Made by a program: the position numbers and the translations under genes. The notes below the pieces were generated by a model. The model worked only from the letters and a program-made list of their open reading frames with translations. It did no database searches and had not been told where the DNA came from. From Myxococcus fulvus (GTDB lineage Bacteria; Myxococcota; Myxococcia; Myxococcales; Myxococcaceae): a stretch of 64,000 bases of DNA. The stretch is taken from assembly GCF_900111765.1 (NCBI RefSeq), contig NZ_FOIB01000002.1, forward strand, positions 310,001 to 374,000, read 5' to 3'. Below, piece by piece: positions 9,039-17,122 of the stretch (positions within the stretch are counted from its first letter, which is position 1; each line of letters opens with the position of its first letter).

Positions 9039-9542
9039 TTAGAGACAGTCGATCAACCCGTCATAGAGCGTGGTGCTCGTGCCGGGCAGCGGCGCGTCCA
9101 TCGGCTCCGGCCCGGACAGCGCCTTCAGCAGCGCCTCCATCGTCGTGCCCGGCACCAACGGGCTCGTACACGCCCACGTGCGCGCCTGCGTGGTGATGGC
9201 CCCCGACCTGGCATCGATGTGCTCGTAGCTCCCGCCGAACACCCAGAGACACTGCCCGAGCACTCCCGAGCGCTGCCCCACCGAACAGCGGAACACCACC
9301 GTCTCGATGTTGCTGTAGTCCCCCTCGCAGAACGTGTCCCCGCAGATGTCGTCGAAGTTCTTGCGCAGGTTGGCGCGCAGCTGGAACCAGGCGCGGAAAT
9401 CCTCCTCGGAGCGCAGGTACTCCACCGCGTCCACGAACGGCCCGTGCTCCCAGCCCGGGACAAATGCGCCCGGCAGCCCACGCGCCCCCGCCAACGTCGA
9501 CAGCCCCAACAGCGACAACAACCCCCACGAACGAATCCGCAT
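9039..9542 (-). CDS. Exported protein of unknown function
   Basis: The 167-residue protein starts at the ATG at 9542, which has GGAGG 8 bp upstream; the frame is open 19 codons further but without a ribosome site. A signal peptide (RIRSWGLLSLLGLSTLAGA) is clear. The mature part has several cysteines (DICGDTFCEGD, FRCSV, QCLWVF, WACTS, IDCL), consistent with disulfides in the periplasm or outside the cell. I do not recognise a family. The neighbouring + strand gene is also an exported protein, but the two are divergent. Confidence 0.65.
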   Translation of the reverse strand: MRIRSWGLLSLLGLSTLAGARGLPGAFVPGWEHGPFVDAVEYLRSEEDFRAWFQLRANLRKNFDDICGDTFCEGDYSNIETVVFRCSVGQRSGVLGQCLWVFGGSYEHIDARSGAITTQARTWACTSPLVPGTTMEALLKALSGPEPMDAPLPGTSTTLYDGLIDCL

Positions 9543-9665
9543 CACGACGACCTCCGGATGGTGCTGTTCCACCCCACCCGCCCGTGACACGTTTTTCAAG
9601 TAAAGCAGTGTTCACAATTTATCCAAGATGACGTGGAGTGACGCCTTCCAGAAAGGCAGGCCGGC

Positions 9666-10736
9666 ATGCCGTCACCTCTTCGTCGTGTTTCCGAAGTGCT
9701 GGTGTCCACCCTCGTCACCGTGTCGCTGGGGCTGCTCGCGGGCTGCGGCGAGGGGTACTCCGAGGACGACCCCTTCGGAGAGGCGCAGCGGGCGCTGCTC
9801 AACGGGGTCGGCTCGACGGCGGCGCGCGCCGCGCTCACGAAGCGGTGGGCGCCCATCCACTACCAGGACGTGGACGTGACGGGCTCGCACTCGCTGGGCG
9901 GCAAGTCGGACTTCCTCACGCGCGTGGACTTCGACGGGGACTGGAGCGGGACGAACAACTGGGACAACACGGGCTCGCGGCTGTTGTCCGCGCACGCGTA
10001 CCAGTCCGTCGTCGAGACCAGCTCGCACTGGTACCTGCTGTACATGTTCTTCCACCCGCGCGACTGGTCCGACAACATCTTCGACAGCGAGCACGAGAAC
10101 GACGGCGAGGGTGTGCTGCTCGTCGTCCAGCGCGACGGCAGCGAGTACGGCGCGCTCGTGGGCGCGGTGACGGTGGCGCACAAGGACTTCTTCTCCTTCG
10201 TCCCCTCAGGCAGCCCGCTCGGCTCGGGCGCGGAGAGCGTGGACGGCACGCTGTCGCTCGCGTCCTTCGAGGGCGTGCTCCATCCGATGACCGCGCAGGA
10301 GGCCAAGGGCCATGGCCTCAAGGCGTGGCCGGCCTACGACATCGTCGGTGACGGCGTGAAGTACTTCCCCTCCCTCACGCTCGCCGAGCAGCCCGCGTCC
10401 GCCACCGCCGTGGACGTGCGCTACAAGCTGCTGGACCTGTACGGCGGCGAGGGGCTCTGGCAGCGCCGCGAGCTCTCCACGCTCTTCTCCGGCTGGGGCA
10501 CCTTCCGAGGCGACACCAGCGGCGGCTGCGGGCTCGTCGCGGGCAACTGCTCGTCCAACTCCGCCAACGCGCCGTGGGGCTGGGACGACGGGAACGACGG
10601 CCCGGTGCTGCGCGGTGAAATCGCCACGGACCCGGCGAAGCTCGCCGCGCACTACTTCAGCCCGTCGTCACAGTTCTCCCGGACGTACACCTTCAACCCG
10701 TACCAGGGCATCGGCACGGACCCGAACCAGCCCTGA
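9666..10736 (+). CDS. Lipoprotein of unknown function
   Basis: The 356-residue protein has a lipoprotein signal peptide ending in LLAGC (Cys27), so it should be anchored to a membrane. The mature region has an HWYLLYMFFHP segment followed by an acidic HENDGEG segment and later a cysteine pair (GGCGLVAGNC). The His/Asp/Glu-rich core could bind a metal and loosely recalls Vps62-like or NPP1-like extracellular proteins, but I cannot confirm a family. It is followed by a strong hairpin at 10747-10779 that separates it from the convergent ppa gene. Confidence 0.65.
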   Translation: MPSPLRRVSEVLVSTLVTVSLGLLAGCGEGYSEDDPFGEAQRALLNGVGSTAARAALTKRWAPIHYQDVDVTGSHSLGGKSDFLTRVDFDGDWSGTNNWDNTGSRLLSAHAYQSVVETSSHWYLLYMFFHPRDWSDNIFDSEHENDGEGVLLVVQRDGSEYGALVGAVTVAHKDFFSFVPSGSPLGSGAESVDGTLSLASFEGVLHPMTAQEAKGHGLKAWPAYDIVGDGVKYFPSLTLAEQPASATAVDVRYKLLDLYGGEGLWQRRELSTLFSGWGTFRGDTSGGCGLVAGNCSSNSANAPWGWDDGNDGPVLRGEIATDPAKLAAHYFSPSSQFSRTYTFNPYQGIGTDPNQP

Positions 10737-10746
10737 GCTCCAACCC

Positions 10747-10779
10747 CCGAGGAGCGGACGACACCACCCCGCTCCTCGG
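10747..10779. terminator. Bidirectional terminator-like hairpin between the lipoprotein gene and ppa
   Basis: The arms CCGAGGAGCGG (10747-10757) and CCGCTCCTCGG (10769-10779) are a perfect 11-bp inverted repeat with an 11-nt loop, in the 53-bp gap between two convergent genes. There is no U-run on either side, which is common in high-GC genomes. Confidence 0.65.
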
Positions 10780-10789
10780 TGAGGCACCG

Positions 10790-11482
10790 TCAGGACGCGC
10801 GGCTCTTGCGCGCCACCGGACGCCGTGCGCGGCTGCGCACGGGCGTGGTGGGGGCGTTGCCATAGACGCGGTCGTAGTCCTTCATGCTGCGACGGATGAC
10901 CTCGAGCGCCTCGGGACGGTCGTACACCTCCGCGATTTCGACGCTGCGCTTCCCCTCGCCAGGAATCTGCTTGTAGGTGAGGAAGTAGTGCTTGAGGCGG
11001 TCGAGCAGCGGGCGCGGCAGCTGCGCGATGTGCTGCAGCTCGCCGTAGACCAGGTCGGACTCGAGCACTGCGATGATCTTGTCGTCCGCCTCGTCGCCAT
11101 CCACCATCCGGAAGCCGCCCACCGGCACCGCGCGCACCAGGAGGTTGCCGTTGCTGACGACCTTCTCCGTCAGCACGCAGATATCAATCGGGTCGCCGTC
11201 GCCCTTGATGTCGCGCACGCCCGTGCGCTCGGCGCAGCGCTTCGCCACCAGCTCGTCGCAGTACGTCTGCGGGATGAAGCCGTACAGCGTGGGGCACTGG
11301 CTGCTGAAGCGCTGCGGGCGGTCCAACATCAGGATGCCCGACTCCTTGTCCAGCTCGTACTTCACCGCGTCCGTGGGGACGATTTCGATGTACGCGGTGA
11401 CGACCTCCGGAGCGTCGTTGCCAGGGGTGATTCCGTGCCAGGGATGAGATGCGAACGACTTCTGAGGTGCGGGCTTCTTCAT
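10790..11482 (-). CDS. ppa: Inorganic pyrophosphatase (family I)
   Basis: Hydrolyses pyrophosphate to two phosphates and so drives biosynthetic reactions forward; a soluble, Mg-dependent enzyme. The 230-residue protein has VKYELDKESG, LYGFIPQTYC and the metal-binding DGDPIDICVL motif (Asp-x-Asp-Pro-x-Asp) of family I. The C-terminal tail (PVRSRARRPVARKSR) is basic and not usual for the family. The ATG at 11482 overlaps the plsC stop by 4 bp (ATGA), which decides the start against a much longer open frame. It is the last gene of the epmA-plsC-ppa operon. Confidence 0.92.
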   Translation of the reverse strand: MKKPAPQKSFASHPWHGITPGNDAPEVVTAYIEIVPTDAVKYELDKESGILMLDRPQRFSSQCPTLYGFIPQTYCDELVAKRCAERTGVRDIKGDGDPIDICVLTEKVVSNGNLLVRAVPVGGFRMVDGDEADDKIIAVLESDLVYGELQHIAQLPRPLLDRLKHYFLTYKQIPGEGKRSVEIAEVYDRPEALEVIRRSMKDYDRVYGNAPTTPVRSRARRPVARKSRAS

Positions 11483-12222
11483 GTCGGTACGTCTCCCGAG
11501 CGTCGACACGCCTCGGAGTAGAGTTGCGCGACCGCGTCTTCCAGCTGGCGCGTGAGCGCCTCGCGGTCCTGAATCGTCAGGCCTTGCGTGGTGATGGGCG
11601 CTCCCACCGCCAATGCCACGCGCTGTCCCCACCGCACCGCCCGTCCTCCCTTGGGAAGGATGAGCCGGGTCCCTGACACGGCCATGGGCACCACCGGCAC
11701 GCCCGCCTGGATGGCGAGCGTCGCGGCCCCCTTCTTGAACGGCCGCAGTCGGCCGTCCTCACTGCGCGTGCCCTCGGCGTAGAAGAGCACGCTCACCCGC
11801 TCGCGCAGCGCCGTCACGGCCTCCTCCAGCCGGGCCCTGTCTTGACTGCTGCCGCTGCGCACCACGGGGATGTTGCCCGCCAGCCGCAGCGCCGAGCCGA
11901 ATACCGGAATCTTGAACAGCTCCGCCTTGGCCACGAAGCGCGTGTGCTTCTCCAGATAGGCCAACCCCAGCGGCGCGTCGTAGTGCGACTGGTGGTTGCA
12001 CACGAAGACGACGTGGCCCTCCGTCGGAATGTGCTCCAGGCCCACCGCCTCGTGACGCACGCCCGCCGACGCCAGCACGCCCTGCGCCCAGAGCTTCAGG
12101 AGCTTGTCCGCCTCCCGGTGCGCGCCGGCCACCGACAGCGCCGATATCGCCGACGACGCCGCGCCCGTCAGCCCCACTGCTGAAACACCCGCGAACGCTG
12201 TCCGGACGATGTCTCGAATCAC
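11479..12222 (-). CDS. plsC: 1-acyl-sn-glycerol-3-phosphate acyltransferase
   Basis: Adds the second acyl chain to lysophosphatidate to make phosphatidate at the inner membrane. The HX4D catalytic motif is present as NHQSHYDAP (residues about 72-80) and the substrate-binding motif as FYAEGTRSEDG. A further conserved PVVPMAVSGT segment follows. An N-terminal hydrophobic stretch probably anchors the 247-residue enzyme. The start is a GTG overlapping the epmA stop by 4 bp (GTGA), and its own stop overlaps the ppa start, so the three genes are translationally coupled. Confidence 0.88.
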   Translation of the reverse strand: MIRDIVRTAFAGVSAVGLTGAASSAISALSVAGAHREADKLLKLWAQGVLASAGVRHEAVGLEHIPTEGHVVFVCNHQSHYDAPLGLAYLEKHTRFVAKAELFKIPVFGSALRLAGNIPVVRSGSSQDRARLEEAVTALRERVSVLFYAEGTRSEDGRLRPFKKGAATLAIQAGVPVVPMAVSGTRLILPKGGRAVRWGQRVALAVGAPITTQGLTIQDREALTRQLEDAVAQLYSEACRRSGDVPT

Positions 12223-13223
12223 ACGAACTCGTGGGCGGGGAACAGGAGCACATCCGAGATGCGCTGGACCCCGAGCAGCAGCATCAGGATTCTGTCGAGC
12301 CCCACGGCGATGCCCGCCGAGGGTGGCATTCGACCTACCGCGTCGAGGAACCGCTCGTCCAGAGCATACACGGAACGTCCCAGTCTGCGCCGCAGGTCCT
12401 GTTCCTCGAGCAGGCGGGCGCGCTGCTCGGCCGGGTCCGTCAGCTCGCTGAACCCGTTCGCCAGCTCCAGCCCCTTCGCGTACAGCTCCACCCGCTCCGC
12501 CACCGCCGAATCCCCCGGCTTGAGCCGGGACAGCGCCGCCATCGACGCCGGGTACTCGATGAGGAACGTCGGCCGGTCGAACCCCAGCCCCGTCTCCACC
12601 CGCTGCAGGAACAGGTGGAAGAACACGTCGTCGAAGCTCTCCGCGTCACCCGTCCGCACGCCGATGGCCTCACACGCCCGCTTGAGCGAGGGACCGTCCG
12701 AGTGCACGCGGATGTCCACCCCGGTGGCGCGCAGCACGGCGTCGCGCACGGTGAGCCGCTCGTAGGGCGTGCGCGTGAAGAAGGCCGGGTCCGCGCCGGG
12801 CTCGCCCTCCGTGGCCGAGCGCCCCGCCTCCGCCAGCGCGCCCTCCAGGTCCGCCATGATGGCGTGGTAGTCCGCCTGGGGCCGGTAGAACTCCAGCATC
12901 GTGAATTCCGGGTTGTGCGTGGTGGAGACCTCGCCGTTGCGGAACACCTTGCAGAGCTGGAACAGGGGGCCGGCCCCGTCGGCGAGCAGGCGCTTCATCG
13001 CGTACTCGGGGCTGGTGTGGAGGTAGAGCGGGCGCTCGACGCCCACGTTCGTCTCGGGGACGAAGCGGGCCTCGAAGGCGTTGATGTGGGGCTCCATCCC
13101 GGGGGTGGGGATGAGCAACGGGGTCTCGACTTCCAGGTAGCCTTCGGCCGCGAAGAAACGTCGCAGGGCGGAGTAGAGGGCCTGGCGTCCGCGGGCGGCC
13201 CGCCATTGAGAAAGGTTGGGCAT
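12219..13223 (-). CDS. epmA: EF-P beta-lysylation ligase (GenX/PoxA, class II LysRS paralogue)
   Basis: The protein is a class II lysyl-tRNA synthetase catalytic core of 334 residues without the anticodon-binding domain, as in EpmA. Motif 1 is FFAAEGYLEVETPLL, motif 2 is CKVFRNGE followed by HNPEFTMLEFYR, and motif 3 is GIAVGLDRILMLLLG. In enterobacteria EpmA attaches beta-lysine to elongation factor P to relieve ribosome stalling at polyproline. Neither efp nor epmB is in this window, so the substrate here is inferred. The ATG at 13223 lies only 18 bp from the divergent peptidase start. The stop overlaps the plsC start by 4 bp. Confidence 0.85.
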   Translation of the reverse strand: MPNLSQWRAARGRQALYSALRRFFAAEGYLEVETPLLIPTPGMEPHINAFEARFVPETNVGVERPLYLHTSPEYAMKRLLADGAGPLFQLCKVFRNGEVSTTHNPEFTMLEFYRPQADYHAIMADLEGALAEAGRSATEGEPGADPAFFTRTPYERLTVRDAVLRATGVDIRVHSDGPSLKRACEAIGVRTGDAESFDDVFFHLFLQRVETGLGFDRPTFLIEYPASMAALSRLKPGDSAVAERVELYAKGLELANGFSELTDPAEQRARLLEEQDLRRRLGRSVYALDERFLDAVGRMPPSAGIAVGLDRILMLLLGVQRISDVLLFPAHEFV

Positions 13224-13241
13224 GGGCGGGCCGGAAGTAAC

Positions 13242-14981
13242 ATGAGGCCCCACATGCACCCAAGGATTCCCCTCCTCCTCGCAGTCGCCTGCTGTCTGTG
13301 CGCCTGCCACAAGGCGCCTCCCGCCGACAACCGGCCGCCTCCGACGGAGGAGCAGCTCCTGACGACGGACGTCCGCTCCCTGGCCTCGCGCGCGGAGACG
13401 CTGCTCGAGGCCCAGCACCGCCTGGTGTGGGTGTTCTGGACCGAGGGCCGCCACGTGGACGTCTCCGGGACGTACGCGGGGCAGGAGGACCTGTTCACGC
13501 TCGACAACATCCGGAAGCTGGACCGGCTGCGCCAGCTCACCCAGGACCCGCGCGAGGTGCGCGCCCTCACCGCGCTGCACTCGCACTTCGCGGGCGAGTA
13601 CCTGTCGCACGCGCTCGCCGAGCACAACGACGCGTCCGCCAACCTGGAGGCGTCGCTCACCTTCACCCTGGACGGCAAGGAGCTGCGCTACCGGGACCTG
13701 GAGCGGCTGCTCGCCAACGAGCGCAGCGGCAATCGGCGCAAGGCGCTCTACGCGGCGGCCACGCCCGCGCTGGAGCGGCTCAACCAGACCTTGCGGCGCA
13801 AGGAGGAGGAGGCCGAGAAGCGGGTGAAGGAGCTGGGCTTCCCCTCGTACGAGGCCTTCGGCAGCGAGCTGCGGCAGGCGGACCTGGGCAAGCTGAGCGT
13901 GCTGGCGGAGGAGATTCTGCAGGCCACGCAGGCCCCGTACCGCGTCGTCATGGAGCGGCTGGCGCAGCGCGAGCTGAACCTGGCCTTCAAGGACATCACC
14001 CGCGCGGACATCCCCCGCCTGTTCCGCTCGCGCGAGGTGGAGGACGCGTTCCCCAAGGGCGTGTCGCTGAAGAAGGCGCACGAGACGCTGGCGGGGATGA
14101 AGCTGGATTTGTCCACGCAGAAGAACGTGGAGATCGACGAGCGGGACCTGCCGAAGAAGAACTCGCGGCCCCTGGCGCTGGCGGTGCGCGTGCCGGAGGA
14201 CGTGCGGGTGTCGTTCAAGCCGGGCTCGGGGGTGTTGCACCAGGCGCGGGTTCTGCACGAGTTCGGGCATGCGCTGCACGCGGCCTTCACCGCGGAGACA
14301 CGCTTCGAGCTGGCGCGGCTGGGCAACCCCACGGTGGGCGAGGCGTACTCGTCGCTCTTCGAGGACCTGCTGGAGGACCCGGTGTGGCTGGAGGAGCACG
14401 CGGGCCTGAGCGGCGAGGAGCGCGCGAAGTACCTGGCGACGTCGAGCGCGCACAAGCTGTACCTCATCCGTCACGCGGCGGGACGGCTGTTGTACCAGCT
14501 GGAGCTGCACCGGCGCGCGGACGTGGACCCGAGGGAGCTCTACCGGGAGATCATGTCGCGCACGGACGACATCCCGATGACGGCCGAGGACACGGCGCGC
14601 TACCTGGTGGACCAGGAGGACTTCTTCCAGTCCGCGGACAGCTTCCGCGCGTGGTTCCTCGCGGGTCAGATTCAGGCCCAGCTCAAGGCGCGCTTCGGTC
14701 CGTCGTGGTGGCACTCGCCGGAGGCCGGTGAGTTCCTGAAGACGCTGTGGGCGAAGGGCAACGCGCTGTCCGCGCGCGAGGTGGCCCAGGCCATCGGCGA
14801 GCCGGGCATCGAGCCGGACGTGCTGCTCTTGCGCCTGGGCACCACGCTGCAGGTGCCCATCCGGTTGGACATGAAGTCGGAGGACGCCGTCAGCGCGCCC
14901 GGGCCGGAGGGTGCACCTTCCGTGGCGACGCCCCAGCCCGAGGGCTCGACGAACGCGCCCGCCGCGGGCCCGGGCCAGTAG
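13242..14981 (+). CDS. M3-like zinc metallopeptidase lipoprotein
   Basis: The 579-residue protein begins with a lipoprotein signal ending in LCAC (Cys22), so it is membrane-anchored and faces the periplasm or the outer-membrane surface. The zinc site is HEFGHALH at residues 339-346, with a downstream glutamate in NPTVGEAYSSLFEDLL, the arrangement of M3/M2-type gluzincins. The region before it is mostly helical and charged, as in oligoendopeptidases. It probably cleaves short peptides. The C-terminal 40 residues are Pro/Ala/Ser-rich. The ATG at 13242 has GGAAG 5 bp upstream; a second ATG at 13254 is a weaker alternative. Confidence 0.75.
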   Translation: MRPHMHPRIPLLLAVACCLCACHKAPPADNRPPPTEEQLLTTDVRSLASRAETLLEAQHRLVWVFWTEGRHVDVSGTYAGQEDLFTLDNIRKLDRLRQLTQDPREVRALTALHSHFAGEYLSHALAEHNDASANLEASLTFTLDGKELRYRDLERLLANERSGNRRKALYAAATPALERLNQTLRRKEEEAEKRVKELGFPSYEAFGSELRQADLGKLSVLAEEILQATQAPYRVVMERLAQRELNLAFKDITRADIPRLFRSREVEDAFPKGVSLKKAHETLAGMKLDLSTQKNVEIDERDLPKKNSRPLALAVRVPEDVRVSFKPGSGVLHQARVLHEFGHALHAAFTAETRFELARLGNPTVGEAYSSLFEDLLEDPVWLEEHAGLSGEERAKYLATSSAHKLYLIRHAAGRLLYQLELHRRADVDPRELYREIMSRTDDIPMTAEDTARYLVDQEDFFQSADSFRAWFLAGQIQAQLKARFGPSWWHSPEAGEFLKTLWAKGNALSAREVAQAIGEPGIEPDVLLLRLGTTLQVPIRLDMKSEDAVSAPGPEGAPSVATPQPEGSTNAPAAGPGQ

Positions 14982-14997
14982 CCCCCCTCAACGACAA

Positions 14998-15031
14998 GGG
15001 CCCCCGCCCTCACGGTGGAGGACGGAGGCCC
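14998..15031 (-). terminator. Terminator hairpin downstream of the SPFH gene
   Basis: The arms 14998-15011 and 15018-15031 form a 14-bp stem with a 6-nt loop. The two non-Watson-Crick positions are C-A mismatches when read as + RNA but G-U wobbles as - RNA, and the - strand continues into TTGTCGTT. It is therefore best assigned to the SPFH gene on the minus strand, although it also lies just past the peptidase stop. Confidence 0.65.
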
Positions 15032-15058
15032 GGGTGTCGTGAAGCGAAGCGGCGCGGA

Positions 15059-16102
15059 CTACAGGAGCTTCATCAGCTCCGCGCGCTTGGCGTTGTACTC
15101 GTCATCCGAGAGCACGCCCGCGTCCTTCAGCTCCTTGATCTCCTTCAGGCGCTGCGCGGGGCTGCGCGTGTCGGCCGGGGCCGCCTGCTGCGCGGGCTCC
15201 GGAGGACGCTGCTGCTGCTGCTGCTGGTTGTTCATGAACTGCTGGGCCATGCCGAAGCCCATGCCCATGCCCATGCCGCCCAGCGCGTTGCCGCTGCTCT
15301 CGCCGCCCTTGGCCATGCCCTCAGCCGCGCCGAGCATCGCCTGACCCTGCGCGTACTGCTGGAAGCCGCCGGCGAGCCGCGAGTACGCCACGTCCTTGCC
15401 CAGCTTCTTCAGCGTCGCCTCGTCCTCCTCCTTGATGCTGACGTGGAAGTTGCCCATCCGCACCACGGTGAGCCCGTAGTCGTCCACGTGCGGCTTGAGA
15501 CCGCCGATGACCTCGGTCTCGATCTCCTCCGTGTACGCACCGCTCGTCACGTCGAGCAGCGGCCAGCGCTTCTTCACCAGCAGCTCGGCGATGCGATCTC
15601 TCGTCACCTTGAGCACCTGGTTCTTGAACCAGCCCAACAACGCCTCGTTGTTGGAGCGGCCCATGCCCACCAGGCCCACCACGAGCTTCTCCGGGTCCGT
15701 CACACGGATGGAGAAGTCGCCGTACACCATGGTGCCGATGCCCAGGCCCGTCTCCGGGTCGCGCACGTCGCCGATGGGACCGCCGAACTTGATGCCCGGG
15801 AACTCACGGACGGAGACGAAGAAGACCTCCGCGACGAACAGGTTGCCGCCGGTGAACTTCTCCAGCAGGCGCGACAGGAACGGGATGTTGTTCGAGTCGA
15901 GCTGGTGGCGGCCCGCCCCCAGCTTCCCCTCCACCTTGCCGTCCTTGACGAAGAGGGCGACCTCGTCGGCGTCCACGGTCAGCTGGGTCAGCATCCGGAT
16001 GTTGTTCTCCGGATACTTGTAGATGATCTCCCCCTTCGCCGTGTCCGCGCGAGCGATGAAGTTGCGCTTCGCCTCACCCTTGATGGTGTCGAAGATACCC
16101 AT
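15059..16102 (-). CDS. SPFH-domain protein with C-terminal SHOCT domain
   Basis: The 347-residue protein matches the virion-core/YdjI-like branch of the SPFH superfamily: an N-terminal GIFDTIKGEAKRNFI start, an SPFH core to about residue 230, a Gly/Met-rich linker, a Gln run, and a C-terminal SHOCT-like helix pair (RLKEIKELKDAGVLSDDEYN, residues about 316-345). SPFH proteins form membrane-associated scaffolds, and SHOCT domains are small oligomerisation modules. No transmembrane segment is seen, so membrane association would be peripheral. GGAGG lies 12 bp before the ATG. The gene is downstream of, and on the same strand as, an ABC export operon, but 217 bp separate them. Confidence 0.78.
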   Translation of the reverse strand: MGIFDTIKGEAKRNFIARADTAKGEIIYKYPENNIRMLTQLTVDADEVALFVKDGKVEGKLGAGRHQLDSNNIPFLSRLLEKFTGGNLFVAEVFFVSVREFPGIKFGGPIGDVRDPETGLGIGTMVYGDFSIRVTDPEKLVVGLVGMGRSNNEALLGWFKNQVLKVTRDRIAELLVKKRWPLLDVTSGAYTEEIETEVIGGLKPHVDDYGLTVVRMGNFHVSIKEEDEATLKKLGKDVAYSRLAGGFQQYAQGQAMLGAAEGMAKGGESSGNALGGMGMGMGFGMAQQFMNNQQQQQQRPPEPAQQAAPADTRSPAQRLKEIKELKDAGVLSDDEYNAKRAELMKLL

Positions 16103-16121
16103 TGCTAGTCAGCGCCTCCGT

Positions 16122-16137
16122 GGCCGCCGTGGCGGCC
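16122..16137. promoter_or_regulatory. Compact inverted repeat in the SPFH 5' leader
   Basis: GGCCGCC (16122-16128) and GGCGGCC (16131-16137) are perfect inverted arms separated by 2 bp, about 20 bp upstream of the SPFH start and next to its GGAGG. This could be an operator or a leader structure. In such GC-rich DNA a chance palindrome is also possible. Confidence 0.25.
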
Positions 16138-16266
16138 GGCAAATCCGCGCCACCACACGACCCTCTCTAAGAACATGGCCCCCGCGACGAAAGCGCGCCC
16201 GCTTTCCGCCCGGCTGCCCTCCCTGCAACATGCCAGTTTCACTGGCCATTGCCTAGCCGCTCGCCC

Positions 16267-16294
16267 ACCGGGCGGCCCCTGGCTGGTGCCCGGT
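16267..16294 (-). terminator. Possible terminator after the ABC permease gene
   Basis: The arms ACCGGGC (16267-16273) and GCCCGGT (16288-16294) form a 7-bp stem with a 14-nt loop 26 bp beyond the permease stop. The short stem and the lack of a T-run make this tentative. Confidence 0.35.
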
Positions 16295-16319
16295 CAACGG
16301 CGGCGTCCTGGCCCTTATT

Positions 16320-17120
16320 TCAGCCCCAGCGGCTGACCAGGCGCTCCCGGTCCAGGAGGCGGATGCTCGCCCACAGCAGCACCACGTCGAGCACCAGCAC
16401 CACCGCGCCCTGGAGCGCGTAGTACATGAAGCCCGCTTTCAGGACGCCGGCCACCTGCCCGCCCACCATGCCGACGAGCGGCAGGACGACGAGCGCGGAG
16501 ATCTGCTGCGCCATGCGGGCTTCGCTCACCCGGGCGGAGATGAGCACCGCGACGCCGTTGCCGAAGAAGGCGAACAGGGGCGCAATCACCAGCACGCCGA
16601 AGGTCCACAGCGCGTTGGGCATCAGCGGCCCCTGCACGAGCGGCCACGCGACCAGGTCCACGCCCACGCAGAACAGGATGAAGGCCACCCACGTAATCAC
16701 CACCGCGGGCACCAGCGACGCCAGGCTCTTGCCCGCCACCAGCTCCGCGGCCGTCACCGGCGAGGCGAGCAGCGGCTCCAGCGTCCTGCGCTCCTTCTCC
16801 CCCGCCACGCTCTGCGACGCGATGAGGATGGGCACGAAGATGGGCATCACCAGGAACAGGCCGAACCAGTCTGTGAGCGTCTTGTCGATGAGGAAGCGCG
16901 CGGCCGACGCGCCCAGGGGCAGCGAAGGGTCATAGAACTGCGCCACGCTGCGCAGGTCCGCCTGGTTGGGCGTGTTGACGTACGTCCACACCACGATGAT
17001 GGGCACCGCCACCATGACGGTGGGCAGCACCGCCATGGACACCAGCAGGCCCACGTTCTTTCGCAGGTCCAGGAAGTCCTTCCAGAACACGGCCAGGGCC
17101 CGGCGCGGACGGAATGCCAC
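16320..17120 (-). CDS. ABC-2 type export permease (NatB-like)
   Basis: The 266-residue membrane protein has about six hydrophobic segments, starting with NVGLLVSMAVLPTVMVAVPIIVV-type helix 1. It contains the cytoplasmic GEKERRTLEPLLASPV segment typical of ABC-2/NatB permeases (IAGEKERGTLExLLxxP). The start is a GTG 2 bp after the stop of the ATPase gene, with GAAGGGGG upstream, so the two form one exporter. The substrate is unknown. The NatAB family includes a Na+ exporter, but the upstream glycosyltransferase makes a lipid or glycan-related role equally possible. Confidence 0.8.
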   Translation of the reverse strand: MAFRPRRALAVFWKDFLDLRKNVGLLVSMAVLPTVMVAVPIIVVWTYVNTPNQADLRSVAQFYDPSLPLGASAARFLIDKTLTDWFGLFLVMPIFVPILIASQSVAGEKERRTLEPLLASPVTAAELVAGKSLASLVPAVVITWVAFILFCVGVDLVAWPLVQGPLMPNALWTFGVLVIAPLFAFFGNGVAVLISARVSEARMAQQISALVVLPLVGMVGGQVAGVLKAGFMYYALQGAVVLVLDVVLLWASIRLLDRERLVSRWG

Positions 17121-17122
17121 GG

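Noticed and set aside
13224-14714. Extension of the epmA frame far upstream, opposite the peptidase
   Set aside because: The added residues are shadow codons of the peptidase gene; the lysyl-tRNA-synthetase core starts at 13223.
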